From Clostridiales bacterium (GTDB lineage: Bacteria > Bacillota > Clostridia > Oscillospirales > Oscillospiraceae), in the NCBI GenBank assembly GCA_902362775.1, contig CABIXV010000001.1, forward strand, positions 324,516 through 388,515: a stretch of DNA of 64,000 nt, in the 5' to 3' direction. The notes beneath the pieces are model-generated. The model worked only from the letters and a program-made list of their open reading frames with translations, was not told the DNA's origin and ran no database searches. Below are positions 8,215 to 17,497 of this stretch, piece by piece; positions within the stretch are counted from its first letter, which is position 1; each line of letters begins with the position of its first letter. Both the position numbers and the translations under genes were made by a program.

Positions 8215-8241
8215 CTTTAAAAGTTGTTAGCAGGTGTTTAT

Positions 8242-8490
8242 ATGTCAGATCTCATGAAATGGATGTACGCCCATTATATCAGGTCCTACATTGAAAGCCA
8301 ACCCAAGGATGATGGGGAAACCATGTGGTTTGATCTGTTGGAAAACGAACTGGGCCCCCTCCAACGGGAATCTCTGGAAGCGGTGACCGCTTTTTTTGCC
8401 GTGCAGGGCTTTCGCCTCGGTCTCAAAACGGGGATGGCCCTGGCCGGGGACCTTGAGACCATCCCCCCGACGGCCGGAGGGGCCCACTAG
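8242..8490 (+). CDS. Small protein of unknown function, divergent from the XRE regulator
   Basis: This 82-residue acidic protein begins MSDLMKWMYAHYIRSYIE and contains no motif I recognise. It looks helical, with AVTAFFAVQGFRLGLKTGMALAG resembling a hydrophobic helical hairpin. The ATG at 8242 has AGGTG five bases upstream, and a near-consensus promoter sits at 8178-8206, so expression is likely. The stop codon falls exactly where the repeated uvrA 3'-end sequence begins, so the original C-terminus may have been replaced. Confidence 0.65.
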   Translation: MSDLMKWMYAHYIRSYIESQPKDDGETMWFDLLENELGPLQRESLEAVTAFFAVQGFRLGLKTGMALAGDLETIPPTAGGAH

Positions 8491-8995
8491 CAGGCCGCCG
8501 CCTTCTCCGGCGTGCCAGCGCGGACGATGGTCCCCCCGCCGTCGCCCGCTCCCATCCCGGCGGGCCGGGATGGGGGCCCTTATCATTAAAATCCTCGGCG
8601 GAAGTAAATTCCGCCTCCGGAAATTCTCCGCCTTCGGCTCCGAATTTTTGGGGGCTCTGGCGGCGGCGTTATCTCAGCAGCTTTTTCAGATACTGCCCGG
8701 TATAGCTGACCGGACAGGCCGCCACTTCCTCCGGCGTGCCGGTACACACAATGGTCCCGCCGCCGTCGCTCTTCCCATCCCGGCGGGCCGGGATGGGGGC
8801 CCTTATCATTAAAATCCTCAGCGGAAATGAATTCCGCCTCCGGAAATTCTCCGCCTTCGGCTCCGAATTTTGGGGGCTCTGGCGGCGGCGTTATCTCAGC
8901 AGCTTTTTCAGATACTGCCCGGTATAGCTGGCCGGACAGGCCGCCACCTCCTCCGGCGTGCCGGTACACACAATGGTCCCGCCGCCGTCGCCCCC
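8491..8995. repeat. Tandem ~222-bp repeats carrying copies of the uvrA 3' end
   Basis: A unit of 222-223 bp occurs at 8551-8773 and 8774-8995, with a degenerate partial copy at 8491-8550. Each unit combines the last ~100 bases of uvrA with ~120 bases of downstream DNA, including the palindrome CCCATCCCGG/CCGGGATGGG at 8551 and 8774. The intact uvrA stop is at 8891. The copy at 8669-8770 reads as the same last ~33 codons with a few substitutions (Ala to Val in ACPVSYTGQY). The copies differ by point changes and one T in a homopolymer. Confidence 0.9.
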
Positions 8996-11716
8996 TTCGG
9001 GGCCCAGGTCGATGATGTGGTCGGCTGTCTTAATGACATCCAGGTTGTGCTCGATGACCACCACTGTATTGCCCCCCTCCACCAGCCGCTGGAGGACCTC
9101 GATCAGCTTGTGGACGTCGGCGGAGTGGAGGCCCGTTGTAGGCTCGTCCAGGATATAGATGGTCTTGCCTGTGGATCGCTTGGACAACTCAGTAGCCAGC
9201 TTGACCCGCTGGGCCTCGCCGCCGGACAGCTCGGTGGAGGGCTGGCCCAGCTTCACATAGCCCAGCCCCACTTCCTCCAGGGTTTTCAGGCGGTTATAGA
9301 TGCGGGGCAGATTTTCAAAGAAGGGCAGGGCCTCGTCCACCGTCATCTCCAGCACCTCGTAGATGTTCTTGCCCTTGTAGCGCACCTCCAGCGTCTCCCG
9401 GTTGTACCGCCTGCCCTTGCACACCTCGCAGGGGACATAGATATCGGGCAAAAAGTGCATCTCGATCTTGATGAGCCCGTCGCCGGTACAGGCCTCGCAC
9501 CGGCCGCCCCTGGTGTTGAAGGAGAAGCGTCCAGGGCCATAGCCCCGGCTTTTGGCGTCGGGGGTGGAGGCAAACAGGTCCCGGATATCGTTGAACAGGC
9601 CGGTATAGGTGGCGGGGTTGGAGCGGGGCGTGCGGCCAATGGGGGACTGGTCGATGTTGATGACCTTGTCCAAAAACTCCTCCCCCTCGATGCGGTCGTG
9701 CTTCCCAGCTCTGGTCTTGGTCCGGTTCAAATCAGCTCCCAGCTTCTTAAACAGGATCTCGTTGACCAGGGAGGATTTGCCCGATCCGGATACCCCGGTA
9801 ACACAGGTAAAGGTACCCAGGGGAAACTCCACATCCACGCCCCGCAGGTTGTTCTCCCTGGCCCCAAATATCTTCAAATACTTCCCGTTCCCTCTCCGGC
9901 GCTGGGTAGGAACGGGGATTTTTTTGCGGCCGGACAGGTAGTCCCCGGTGATAGAGCCTGGGGTGTTCATGACCTCCTCCGGGGTGCCGGCGGCCACGAT
10001 CTGGCCGCCATGAACTCCTGCGCCGGGACCCACGTCGATGATATAGTCTGCCTCCCGCATGGTGTCCTCGTCGTGCTCCACCACCAGCAGGGTGTTGCCC
10101 AGGTCCCGCAGCTCCTTCAGGGTGGCAAGCAGCTTGTCGTTGTCCCGCTGGTGCAGACCGATAGAGGGCTCGTCCAGGATATACAGCACCCCCATGAGAG
10201 AGGAACCGATCTGGGTAGCCAGCCGGATCCGCTGGCTCTCGCCGCCGGACAGGGTCCCCGCCTCCCGGCTGAGGGTCAGGTACTGCAAGCCCACGGAGCG
10301 TAGAAAGCCCAGCCGGCTTTTGATTTCCTTGACGATCTGGGCGGCGATCATGGTCTGGGTGGGATTCAGCTCCAGCCGCTCCATGAAGTTCAGGGCGTCG
10401 CTGACGCTCTTGTGGCAGTAGCTGTCGATATCCAGCCCTCCCACGGTGACGGCCAGGGACTCCTTTTTCAGCCTGCGCCCCTGGCAGGTAGGGCAGGGGC
10501 ACTGGGACATACACTCCTCCAGCTCCCGCTTCATACCGTCGGACTGGGTCTCCCGATAGCGGCGCTCCAGATTGGTGACGATGCCCTCAAAGGGCTGGTA
10601 CAGGGTGCCCTGGCCCCTGGGCTGGTCATAGTGGAGGGTCAGCTTTTCCCCGCCCGTGCCGTAGAGGATAACGTCCAGCACCTCCTTCGGCAGGTCCTTG
10701 ATGGGGGTGTTCAGCTTGAACTTATATTTCTTGGCCAATGCGTCAAAGTACATCCGGGAGATTCCGTCCGACTTGATGTTGTTCCAGCCAGAGGCGGTGA
10801 TCCCCCCCTCGACGATGGATAGATTCTTGTTTGGCATGATGAGGTCCGGGTCGATCTTCATTTGGGAGCCCAGGCCCATACAGGTGGGACAGGCCCCAAA
10901 AGGATTGTTGAAGGAGAACATCCGGGGGGTGAGCTCCTCAATGGATATGCCGCAGTCTTCACAGGCGTAGTTCTGGGAGAACAGGATATCCCGGTCTTCC
11001 CCCACCACGTTGATGACCACCAGGCCCCCCGCCAGGTTGGAGGCGATCTCCACGCTGTCGGTAAGCCGGCGTGTGATATCCTCCCGAATGACCAGCCGGT
11101 CCACCACGATCTCAATATCGTGCTTCTTGTTTTTCTCCAGCTTGATCTCCTCGGACAGGTCATAGGTGATACCATCCGCCCGGCAGCGGACATAGCCCGA
11201 CTTCCGGGCGTCCTCAAAAACTTTGGCGTGCTCCCCCTTCTTTCCCCGGATCACAGGAGCCATGACCTGGATACGGGTGGCCTCCGGTAGGGCCAGCACC
11301 TGGTCGATAATCTGGTCTATGGTCTGCTGACGGATCTCCTTGCCGCAGATGGGGCAGTGAGGCGTGCCCACCCTGGCCCACAGCAGCCGGAGGTAGTCGT
11401 AGATCTCGGTCACCGTCCCCACGGTGGAGCGGGGATTCTTGCTGGTGGTCTTTTGGTCGATGGAAATAGCCGGGGACAGGCCGTCGATGTAGTCCACATC
11501 CGGCTTCTCCATCTGGCCCAGAAACATCCGGGCATAGGAGGATAGGGACTCTACATAGCGGCGCTGCCCTTCGGCGTAGATGGTGTCAAAAGCCAGGGAG
11601 GATTTACCCGACCCGGACAGGCCGGTGAGCACCACCAGCTTGTCCCTTGGGATGGACACGTCGATATTCTTCAGGTTGTTCACCCGTGCGCCTTTGACGG
11701 TAATATGAGTATGCAT
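8891..11716 (-). CDS. uvrA: Excinuclease ABC subunit A
   Basis: This full-length 941-residue UvrA is the damage-recognition ATPase of nucleotide excision repair and delivers UvrB to lesions. Two ABC ATPase modules are visible: Walker [10 protein letters not shown] near residue 33 and GVSGSGKSS near residue 640, signature motifs LSGGESQRI and LSGGEAQRV, and two Walker B stretches ([12 protein letters not shown] and [12 protein letters not shown]). Zinc ligands appear as CEDCG...CPTC near residue 255 and CEAC...CEVC near 740. It is the last gene of a six-gene minus-strand unit starting with uvrB, 13 bases after the CPCC/DUF3788 gene, so its expression probably follows the LexA-type promoter at 16241. 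Its 3' end is repeated downstream. Confidence 0.98.
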   Translation of the reverse strand: MHTHITVKGARVNNLKNIDVSIPRDKLVVLTGLSGSGKSSLAFDTIYAEGQRRYVESLSSYARMFLGQMEKPDVDYIDGLSPAISIDQKTTSKNPRSTVGTVTEIYDYLRLLWARVGTPHCPICGKEIRQQTIDQIIDQVLALPEATRIQVMAPVIRGKKGEHAKVFEDARKSGYVRCRADGITYDLSEEIKLEKNKKHDIEIVVDRLVIREDITRRLTDSVEIASNLAGGLVVINVVGEDRDILFSQNYACEDCGISIEELTPRMFSFNNPFGACPTCMGLGSQMKIDPDLIMPNKNLSIVEGGITASGWNNIKSDGISRMYFDALAKKYKFKLNTPIKDLPKEVLDVILYGTGGEKLTLHYDQPRGQGTLYQPFEGIVTNLERRYRETQSDGMKRELEECMSQCPCPTCQGRRLKKESLAVTVGGLDIDSYCHKSVSDALNFMERLELNPTQTMIAAQIVKEIKSRLGFLRSVGLQYLTLSREAGTLSGGESQRIRLATQIGSSLMGVLYILDEPSIGLHQRDNDKLLATLKELRDLGNTLLVVEHDEDTMREADYIIDVGPGAGVHGGQIVAAGTPEEVMNTPGSITGDYLSGRKKIPVPTQRRRGNGKYLKIFGARENNLRGVDVEFPLGTFTCVTGVSGSGKSSLVNEILFKKLGADLNRTKTRAGKHDRIEGEEFLDKVINIDQSPIGRTPRSNPATYTGLFNDIRDLFASTPDAKSRGYGPGRFSFNTRGGRCEACTGDGLIKIEMHFLPDIYVPCEVCKGRRYNRETLEVRYKGKNIYEVLEMTVDEALPFFENLPRIYNRLKTLEEVGLGYVKLGQPSTELSGGEAQRVKLATELSKRSTGKTIYILDEPTTGLHSADVHKLIEVLQRLVEGGNTVVVIEHNLDVIKTADHIIDLGPEGGDGGGTIVCTGTPEEVAACPASYTGQYLKKLLR

Positions 11717-11729
11717 GATCTGGTTCTCC

Positions 11730-12575
11730 TTATTGTTTCCCTTTGGGCGGTCCGGCCTTCAGCAGGACCAGCCGTCGGACATCCTCCAGCTGCTCCTCCC
11801 GCTTCACATCCAGCACCAGCCACTTGCCGCCGTTGAACAGCGGGGTATTCTCAAACACGGTTTGAAAGGCCGGGGAAAAGGTGGGCAGCAGGGCGTTGAG
11901 TTCCTCCATCTGCTTTGCCCCCACCGTCACCAGGGCGGTAAACCAGCCCGCCCGGATGTAGCAGGCGCACAGGGCCCCGGATCCCTTTTTATACTTCACG
12001 TTCCAGCCACGATCCATGGAACACCCGCTGAACTCGATGGCGGGCTTCACCCCGTAAGTGTTCTCCATCCAGCTCTGGAGCCGGAAAAACAGTGGACTGC
12101 CTACCCAGCGGGCGATTTCATCCATGTTGGGCTGAATGTTCCGGGGAAATGCCGCATCCCAGGGAGTCGAAGGATCCAGTCTCATTTCCTCCGGTCGGGG
12201 CTCCCGGGCGAAGCGGACCAGGTCCTCCCGCACCGCCCCCCATTTCCGGTAGTTTTCCCGGCCCTGGCGCAGGGTCATGCCGCGGTTCTCATCGCTGGGG
12301 TCGTCCTCGCCGGGATCAAACAGGTCGTTCTCCCAGAAGCACACCGGACAGATATAGGCCAGGGCCTCCTCTTTGGGCACGGGGAAGGTAAGAAATCCGC
12401 AGCAGGGGCAGGGATAAATTCCCGCCGGCTCCTCTGGCTCCGGCTCAGGAGCCGGGCTCGGCCCGGACTCCTCCAGCACCGTCCAGCCCCCCTCCTCCGA
12501 TTTTCCCAGCAGGAGAAACCCGTTTTCAGCGGTGGGGAGGTATTGGAATTTTTCCCTGTCTGCTTGCTCTCTCAT
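11730..12575 (-). CDS. CPCC zinc-binding domain fused to DUF3788
   Basis: This 281-residue fusion has two recognisable parts. Residues ~50-130 have the cysteine-rich CPCC family pattern: [11 protein letters not shown], then [12 protein letters not shown], then [18 protein letters not shown] and REPRPEEM. Residues ~150-280 match DUF3788, with the features [29 protein letters not shown] and WFTALVTVG, and a C-terminal [16 protein letters not shown]. The cysteines suggest one bound zinc. No enzymatic role is established for either family. The start ATG overlaps the tfoX stop by four bases, so translation is coupled. Its place between tfoX and uvrA in an SOS-type unit is the only functional hint. 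Confidence 0.85.
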   Translation of the reverse strand: MREQADREKFQYLPTAENGFLLLGKSEEGGWTVLEESGPSPAPEPEPEEPAGIYPCPCCGFLTFPVPKEEALAYICPVCFWENDLFDPGEDDPSDENRGMTLRQGRENYRKWGAVREDLVRFAREPRPEEMRLDPSTPWDAAFPRNIQPNMDEIARWVGSPLFFRLQSWMENTYGVKPAIEFSGCSMDRGWNVKYKKGSGALCACYIRAGWFTALVTVGAKQMEELNALLPTFSPAFQTVFENTPLFNGGKWLVLDVKREEQLEDVRRLVLLKAGPPKGKQ

Positions 12576-12892
12576 GTCTGCTTCCTCCGTTTCCTGGGCG
12601 GTTGACTGTTTGGGGACACCAGCTCCGCCGCCCGGCGCAGGGTTTCCCCGTCGTCCGGGTCCAGGACATAGTGGGGCTTGGCCCCCTCATAGGGGGCGGC
12701 GGAGGGGCGGTCTCCCAGCAGCCCTTCCACACAGGGGAGCATCTTGACAAAGGGGGTGTCGTCGCACACCAGCAGCACAGGCCTGTCGTTGAGATACACC
12801 ATATACTCTCCGAACATCTTGCGGGAGCGGACTTCCCCCGTTCCCTCCAGCTGTTCGCAGAGATAGGTAACAAATTCGGGGCTGGTAGACAT
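12572..12892 (-). CDS. TfoX/Sxy N-terminal-domain protein
   Basis: This 106-residue protein carries only the TfoX N-terminal domain, recognisable from VRSRKMFGEYMVYLNDRPVLLVCDD and the downstream YVLDPDDGETLRRAAEL. In gamma-proteobacteria, Sxy/TfoX proteins activate competence genes with CRP. In Firmicutes the stand-alone N-terminal domain is widespread and its role is unknown, so no competence function is claimed. The C-terminus is short and basic (PPRKRRKQT). It lies 13 bases after ybaK and overlaps the next gene by ATGA. Confidence 0.82.
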   Translation of the reverse strand: MSTSPEFVTYLCEQLEGTGEVRSRKMFGEYMVYLNDRPVLLVCDDTPFVKMLPCVEGLLGDRPSAAPYEGAKPHYVLDPDDGETLRRAAELVSPNSQPPRKRRKQT

Positions 12893-12905
12893 AGTCTTCT
12901 CCTTT

Positions 12906-13394
12906 TCAAACAGTCAGATCGGCGGTCTCCGCCCCAACCAGCCCAATCAGGTCTGTGGGTGAAAGCTCCACCTGACAGCCGATTTTACCGGCGGACACGA
13001 TAATGGTATCCAGAATCTCCGCTGTCTCATGGAACACCGTGGGGTACTGCTTCTTCATGCCGATGGGCGAGCAGCCCCCGTGGACATAGCCTGTCAGGGG
13101 GAGCAGCTCCTTCTGGTGGAGCATGGCGACGGACTTTTCCCCTACCGCCTTGGCCGCTTTTTTCAGGTCCAGGCTGTCGGCCACCGGGATGTCAAAGACA
13201 TACAAGGCACCGGACGCCCCCCGGGCCACCAGCGTTTTGAACACACACTCCGGGTCCTGGCCCATGATCCCGGCCACCGTCACCCCGTCCACCGCCTCCC
13301 CCTCTTCGTGGGGATAGGTGTGGGGGGTATAGGGGATCTCTTTTTGGTCCAAGATCCGCATCACATTGGTTTTTTCATCCTTCTGCTTTGCCAC
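12906..13394 (-). CDS. ybaK: Cys-tRNA(Pro)/Cys-tRNA(Cys) deacylase YbaK
   Basis: This 162-residue protein is a stand-alone YbaK/EbsC editing domain that hydrolyses mischarged Cys-tRNA(Pro) in trans, protecting proteome fidelity. Seen directly are the N-terminal TNVMRILDQKEIPYTPHTYPH, the catalytic-lysine region ECVFKTLVARG, and the conserved loop GYVHGGCSPIGMKKQYPTV, followed by SAGKIGCQVELSPTDLIGLV. Length and motifs agree with the family. It sits between traX and tfoX in the uvrB-uvrA unit with gaps under 20 bases. Confidence 0.93.
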   Translation of the reverse strand: MAKQKDEKTNVMRILDQKEIPYTPHTYPHEEGEAVDGVTVAGIMGQDPECVFKTLVARGASGALYVFDIPVADSLDLKKAAKAVGEKSVAMLHQKELLPLTGYVHGGCSPIGMKKQYPTVFHETAEILDTIIVSAGKIGCQVELSPTDLIGLVGAETADLTV

Positions 13395-13412
13395 GGGATC
13401 GCCTCATTTCTC

Positions 13413-14159
13413 TTACAGTATGTAGATCCACAGCACAGCCAGGATCAAAATATGGACGGGATAAAAGGCATAGCAGAAATATTGGAATCCCCGCCCGCCG
13501 GGCCCTCGCCGCCCGTTATACATCCAAATAGGGAGCAAGGCCAGCACGGCCAGCCCCTGCTGCGGGAAGGAGAACTCCAGTCCTCCCAGAGAGATTGGAA
13601 ACTGCATCCCGCCCATCAGCACGCCGTTGATGATCCACAGCCCAGCCAGCTCCGCCAGCCAGCCAAAGGGCAGCTCCCGGCACACCCAGAACAGCAGCAC
13701 CGTCAGCACCCCCAGACCGCCGTAGTCCACCATAGACAGCTGGCCCAGAACATAGCCCAGCCAGCAGGCCACTCCAAGGGTCAGATAGCGCCAGAGACCG
13801 CCTTTTTCCGCCCCAGCCCGGGCCAGACGCAGCATCAGCAGGGCCAGACAGAAGGTGAACAGCACGTTCTGATGGAAGGGATAGATCACATTCCCCCCGT
13901 ACATCAGATTAAAGGGGATCTCGGAGATCAGGGCAAACAGAAAGATCCGCCCCAGATATCCTTTGAAATGATGGGTGCGGGCAAAGCCCTCCGCAATCTG
14001 GAAGGCAAAGATGGGAAAGGCCAGCCGGCCTATACTGGTCATCCACGCGGCCCCGGGAATCACTGTGGCCCACATATGGTCACACAGCATCAGCGCCATC
14101 GCCATCACCTTTAAGGTGAAGGCGTTTACCAATTTCAGGCGGTTCAGCGTAGGCTTCAT
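13413..14159 (-). CDS. TraX family membrane protein
   Basis: This ~248-residue polytopic membrane protein belongs to the TraX family (PF05857), acyltransferase-like proteins named after F-pilin N-acetylation. Evidence is the N-terminal LKVMAMALMLCDHMWATVIPG, the GRLAFPIFAFQIAEGF segment, the FALISEIPFNLMY motif with HQNVLFTFCLALL, and a closing FYPVHILILAVLW. About eight helices are predicted. The ATG at 14159 follows an AAGGAGATGCT site; the frame stays open to 14237 but that overlaps the uvrB stop. The chromosomal homologue's substrate is unknown. It is the second gene after uvrB. Confidence 0.87.
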   Translation of the reverse strand: MKPTLNRLKLVNAFTLKVMAMALMLCDHMWATVIPGAAWMTSIGRLAFPIFAFQIAEGFARTHHFKGYLGRIFLFALISEIPFNLMYGGNVIYPFHQNVLFTFCLALLMLRLARAGAEKGGLWRYLTLGVACWLGYVLGQLSMVDYGGLGVLTVLLFWVCRELPFGWLAELAGLWIINGVLMGGMQFPISLGGLEFSFPQQGLAVLALLPIWMYNGRRGPGGRGFQYFCYAFYPVHILILAVLWIYIL

Positions 14160-14233
14160 AGCATCTCCTTGTAGTCGTTCTTTCTCTCCTTTTGAAGGTA
14201 CAGGCCCACTTTTATTTTCCATGCCTGCGCCGC

Positions 14234-16201
14234 TCACTTCCCCCGCAGCTCGATGATCTGGTCCCGCAGGGCGGCCGCCAGCTCGAACTCCAGCATCTTG
14301 GCAGCCTCGCGCATCTCTTTTTCCAGACGGGCGATCCGCTCTGCCTTCTGCTGTTTAGTGAGGCCCTGGACCTCGCCCCTCTTCTCCGGGGTATCCTCCC
14401 CTTCGGCAGAGATATCCAGCAGAGCCCGCACCGATTTGATGACTGTCTTGGGTACGATGCCGTGGGCCTTGTTGAAGGCGTCCTGCTTCTCCCGCCTCCG
14501 TTCGGTTTCATCCATCGCCCGGCGCATGGAGGGTGTGATGGTGTCGGCGTACATGATGACCATGCCCTCGGCGTTTCGGGCCGCCCGGCCGATGGTCTGG
14601 ATGAGGGAAGTCTCGCTTCGGAGAAATCCCTCCTTGTCCGCGTCCAGAATGGCCACTAAGGACACCTCAGGCAGATCCAGCCCCTCCCGCAGCAGGTTGA
14701 TCCCCACCAGCACATGGAAGGCACCCAGGCGCAGATCCCGGATAATTTCCATGCGCTCCATGGCATCGATGTCGTGGTGCATATAGCGCACCTTGATCCC
14801 CGCCCCCTGGAGATAGGCGGTCAGATCCTCCGCCATCCTTTTGGTCAGGGTGGTGACCAGCACCCGCTCGTTCCTGGCGGTACGCTGGTTTATCTCACCG
14901 ATCAAGTCGTCGATCTGGCCCTCTACGGGACGGACCTCAATACGGGGATCCAGCAGACCGGTGGGCCGGATGACCTGCTCCACAATCTGTCCGGAGCGGG
15001 TGCGCTCGTACTCCCCAGGGGTAGCGGACACATAGACCACCTGGTTGACCCGCTGCTCAAACTCCGGAAATTTCAGCGGCCGGTTGTCAAAGGCGCAGGG
15101 CAGGCGGAAGCCGTAGTCCACCAGGGTGGTCTTGCGGGCCCGGTCCCCATTGTACATGGCCCGCACCTGGGGCAGGGTGACATGGCTCTCGTCGATAAAC
15201 AGAACGAAGTCTTTTGGGAAATAGTCCAGCAGGGTATGGGGAGGCGAGCCGACGGGGCGGCCTTCAATCACCCGTGAGTAATTCTCAATGCCTGAGCAGT
15301 AGCCCAGCTCCTGCATCATCTCCACGTCGTACATGGTGCGCTGCTTGACGCGCTGGGCCTCAATGAGCTTGTTCTCCGATTCGAAGAAAGCCACCCGCTC
15401 CTCCAACTCCTTGTAGATCTCCTGGATAGCGGCGTCCATCTTCTCCTTGGGAGTGACATAGTGGGTGGCAGGCCAGATAGGGATATTGGTCAGCCGACGG
15501 ATGGGGGTGCCGGTGACCACATTGATCTCGCTGATGCGGTCGATCTCGTCCCCGAAAAACTCCACCCGGATGGCCGTGTCCTTCCAGTAGGCTGGCCAGA
15601 TCTCCACCGTGTCTCCCCGGACACGGAACATATTGCGTTCAAAGGCGATGTCGTTGCGCTCGTAGCGGATGGCCACCAGCTTTTTCAGCATCTCGTCCCG
15701 CTCCATCTGGGCGCCCACCCGGAGGGAAACCATCATCTTCTCAAAATCCTCCGGCTCGCCCAGGCCGTAGATGCAGGACACCGAGGATACCACGATCACG
15801 TCCCGCCGCTCCAGCAGGGAGGCGGTGGCGGACAGGCGGAGACGGTCGATCTCTTCATTAATGGCGGAGTCCTTTTCGATAAAGGTATCCGTATGGGGGA
15901 TATAGGCCTCCGGCTGGTAGTAGTCGTAGTAGGACACGAAGTATTCCACCGCGTTGTTGGGGAAAAATTCCTTAAACTCGGCGCACAGTTGGGCGGCCAG
16001 AGTCTTGTTATGGGCCAGTACCAAGGTGGGACGCTGGACCTTCTCGATGATCTTGGCCATGGTGAAGGTCTTGCCCGAGCCGGTCACTCCCAGCAGGGTC
16101 TGCTCGTCCAGCCCCATCTCGATCCCCTGGGCCAGAGCCTGAATGGCCTCCGGCTGGTCGCCGCTGGGGGTATATTCTGAAACCACTTCAAATTTGGGCA
16201 T
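14234..16201 (-). CDS. uvrB: Excinuclease ABC subunit B
   Basis: UvrB (655 residues) is the damage-verifying helicase-like subunit of nucleotide excision repair. It is loaded by UvrA and positions UvrC. Motifs seen in order are Walker [11 protein letters not shown] near residue 40, the beta-hairpin region [25 protein letters not shown]-box-like [20 protein letters not shown], and a C-terminal UVR segment ([19 protein letters not shown]) for UvrC contact. The ATG at 16201 has GAGGTGAAGG upstream; an in-frame GTG at 16210 lies inside that site. It is the first gene of the unit ending in uvrA and is preceded by a LexA-type box. Confidence 0.98.
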   Translation of the reverse strand: MPKFEVVSEYTPSGDQPEAIQALAQGIEMGLDEQTLLGVTGSGKTFTMAKIIEKVQRPTLVLAHNKTLAAQLCAEFKEFFPNNAVEYFVSYYDYYQPEAYIPHTDTFIEKDSAINEEIDRLRLSATASLLERRDVIVVSSVSCIYGLGEPEDFEKMMVSLRVGAQMERDEMLKKLVAIRYERNDIAFERNMFRVRGDTVEIWPAYWKDTAIRVEFFGDEIDRISEINVVTGTPIRRLTNIPIWPATHYVTPKEKMDAAIQEIYKELEERVAFFESENKLIEAQRVKQRTMYDVEMMQELGYCSGIENYSRVIEGRPVGSPPHTLLDYFPKDFVLFIDESHVTLPQVRAMYNGDRARKTTLVDYGFRLPCAFDNRPLKFPEFEQRVNQVVYVSATPGEYERTRSGQIVEQVIRPTGLLDPRIEVRPVEGQIDDLIGEINQRTARNERVLVTTLTKRMAEDLTAYLQGAGIKVRYMHHDIDAMERMEIIRDLRLGAFHVLVGINLLREGLDLPEVSLVAILDADKEGFLRSETSLIQTIGRAARNAEGMVIMYADTITPSMRRAMDETERRREKQDAFNKAHGIVPKTVIKSVRALLDISAEGEDTPEKRGEVQGLTKQQKAERIARLEKEMREAAKMLEFELAAALRDQIIELRGK

Positions 16202-16240
16202 TCCCTTCACCTCGCCAGTAGTCTATACAGATTACTCCTC

Positions 16241-16269
16241 ATTATATCAGAACATTTGTTCCAACACAA
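16241..16269 (-). promoter_or_regulatory. LexA (DinR)-type SOS promoter of uvrB
   Basis: On the minus strand, TTGTGT (16264-16269) and TATAAT (16241-16246) are 17 bases apart. The spacer holds GAAC-ATTT-GTTC (16250-16261), the consensus core of the Gram-positive LexA/DinR box. Binding there would occlude RNA polymerase until DNA damage inactivates LexA. UvrB is a classical SOS gene in Bacillus. Confidence 0.88.
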
Positions 16270-16277
16270 GAGTTTTT

Positions 16278-16311
16278 CGCTCCTCCCACCGTTTTTGCAG
16301 GGGGAGGAGCG
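16278..16311. other. Hairpin between radC and the uvrB promoter
   Basis: CGCTCCTCCC (16278-16287) pairs with GGGAGGAGCG (16302-16311). It follows the radC stop but has no T tract on the minus strand, so any termination role is uncertain. Confidence 0.4.
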
Positions 16312-16316
16312 GGTAC

Positions 16317-17030
16317 TTATAACAGCTGATACATGGGACGGCCCTGCCGACGCTCTGTCTCCATCAGGGACACCACGTCCCCGTCCACGAAGATCAGATG
16401 GTCCTCCAGCGTCACCCCAGCGGGCAGCAGGGCGCTGCGGATGACATCAGTGGCCTGCCAGTCGGCGTCGGAGGGAAGGGCCAGATTGCTGATGTGGTTA
16501 TGGGCCAGATACAGCCTGGAGGCACGCAGACCCACCGCCTCCTCCAAAATACGCCGGATATTGATGTCACAGGCAGAGATGCTGCCCTCTGACACCAGTC
16601 GGACCCCCAGGGCCTTTCGCTTGCTGTCCAGGAAGAGGCCATAGACCATCTCGTTTCTCGCCCCAAAAAAATAGGGACCCAGGAGCTCCTCAGCCTGGTG
16701 GATGCTGTTGATAATCTTTCCCAGGTCGCTCCTGTCCATCTGGTAGCGCCTGCCCAGAGCGGGGATAAGCCGCAGCAGAAGCGCGGTGTGCTCCCCCACC
16801 CCCAGCACCTTTGTCAGCTCGTCCACCGAGGCGTCCAACACCCCAGCCAGAGAGCCAAAGCGGTCGATCAGGTCGTGGGCGATGGCGTTCACATCCCCCT
16901 GGGGAATGGCGTAAAACAACAGCAGCTCCAGCACCCTGTGATCCGGCCAGCCCTCCAACCCACGGGTCAGAAATTCTGTTTTCATCCGCTGCCGGTGGCC
17001 GGCATGGCGGTGCTTTCCTTGTTCTGCCAT
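16317..17030 (-). CDS. radC: RadC/JAB-domain protein
   Basis: This 237-residue RadC-family protein has an N-terminal helix-hairpin-helix-like region (DRFGSLAGVLDASVDELTKV) and a C-terminal JAB/MPN metalloprotease-like domain. The metal motif appears as LAHNHISNLALPSDAD, with both histidines and the distal aspartate present. The usual proline after the second histidine is isoleucine. The family is annotated as DNA repair from an old misassigned mutation, and the real role is unknown. It is the second gene after a small Cys-motif protein, with a five-base gap. Confidence 0.9.
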   Translation of the reverse strand: MAEQGKHRHAGHRQRMKTEFLTRGLEGWPDHRVLELLLFYAIPQGDVNAIAHDLIDRFGSLAGVLDASVDELTKVLGVGEHTALLLRLIPALGRRYQMDRSDLGKIINSIHQAEELLGPYFFGARNEMVYGLFLDSKRKALGVRLVSEGSISACDINIRRILEEAVGLRASRLYLAHNHISNLALPSDADWQATDVIRSALLPAGVTLEDHLIFVDGDVVSLMETERRQGRPMYQLL

Positions 17031-17035
17031 GGGAC

Positions 17036-17311
17036 CTATTCCTTTCCCTCAGTACCTTGCCCCTCAGCCTGGGACATCAGCTCCCCATAGTCTACCAGCA
17101 TTTTTTTACATATCCCGCACCAGAACGCACTTGGCCGCTGTGCCCACACAGCGCCAAAGGACTCCGGAGGCAGCAAAATGGCGTGCTTTTTCTTCAGGAC
17201 AGCCTTGGTCCAGAGCTTGGGAGGCACCTCCCCGGCCGGTAGAATATAGCTGTCTCCCCGGTCGTGGAACGTCCCTTCCAGCATTGATCCGCCACAGTAT
17301 GGACAGTTCAT
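17036..17311 (-). CDS. Small zinc-ribbon-like protein (DUF6487-like)
   Basis: This 91-residue protein starts MNCPYCGGSMLEGTFHDRGD and has a second cysteine pair, FWCGICKKML, near residue 70. Together these form a probable four-cysteine zinc site. The pattern resembles the PF20097 (DUF6487) family, whose function is unknown. The ATG at 17311 is preceded by GGAGGTGCTGGA, and upstream codons in this frame belong to the repeated pyrE 3'-end sequence, not to this gene. It is likely co-transcribed with radC. Confidence 0.75.
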   Translation of the reverse strand: MNCPYCGGSMLEGTFHDRGDSYILPAGEVPPKLWTKAVLKKKHAILLPPESFGAVWAQRPSAFWCGICKKMLVDYGELMSQAEGQGTEGKE

Positions 17312-17338
17312 TCCAGCACCTCCAATCAAAGGCTCTCT

Positions 17339-17376
17339 CAGCCCTTGGCTCCGTACTCTGCCAGGTACGCCTCCAT
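17339..17376 (-). repeat. Second copy of the pyrE 3' end
   Basis: This stretch reads on the minus strand as MEAYLAEYGAKG followed by TGA, almost the last 12 codons of pyrE (MEAYLAEYGAKA). The copy is offset by 160 bases from the true gene end (compare CCGTACTC at 17351 and 17511). It is a small gene-end duplication. The sequence between, 17380-17497, holds C-rich and G-rich inverted pieces and no gene that I can support. Confidence 0.8.
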
Positions 17377-17497
17377 TCAAAATGCGGGTTTTTCTCCTGC
17401 GGGAAAAACATATGCGCTTCGCACACCGCATTTTCAGGGGGGACCAGTTACCCCCTGATGCCCCCCATGCTCTCCAAGGGGACGGGGGGTTATAGGT

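Noticed and set aside
8586..8969. Minus-strand frame of 127 codons with an internal repeat
   Set aside because: The repeat in its translation is only the uvrA 3'-end duplication read in another frame; uvrA itself occupies part of it.
8491..8995. CRISPR array or transposon
   Set aside because: Repeats are ~222 bp and directly adjacent, contain uvrA coding sequence and lack spacers, terminal repeats or a transposase.
8870..10303. 477-codon plus-strand frame opposite uvrA
   Set aside because: Antisense shadow; the minus strand encodes full UvrA with all motifs.
16278..16311. Hairpin as a radC terminator
   Set aside because: Stem is strong but the strand that needs it is followed by A residues, not T, so I list it only as a hairpin.
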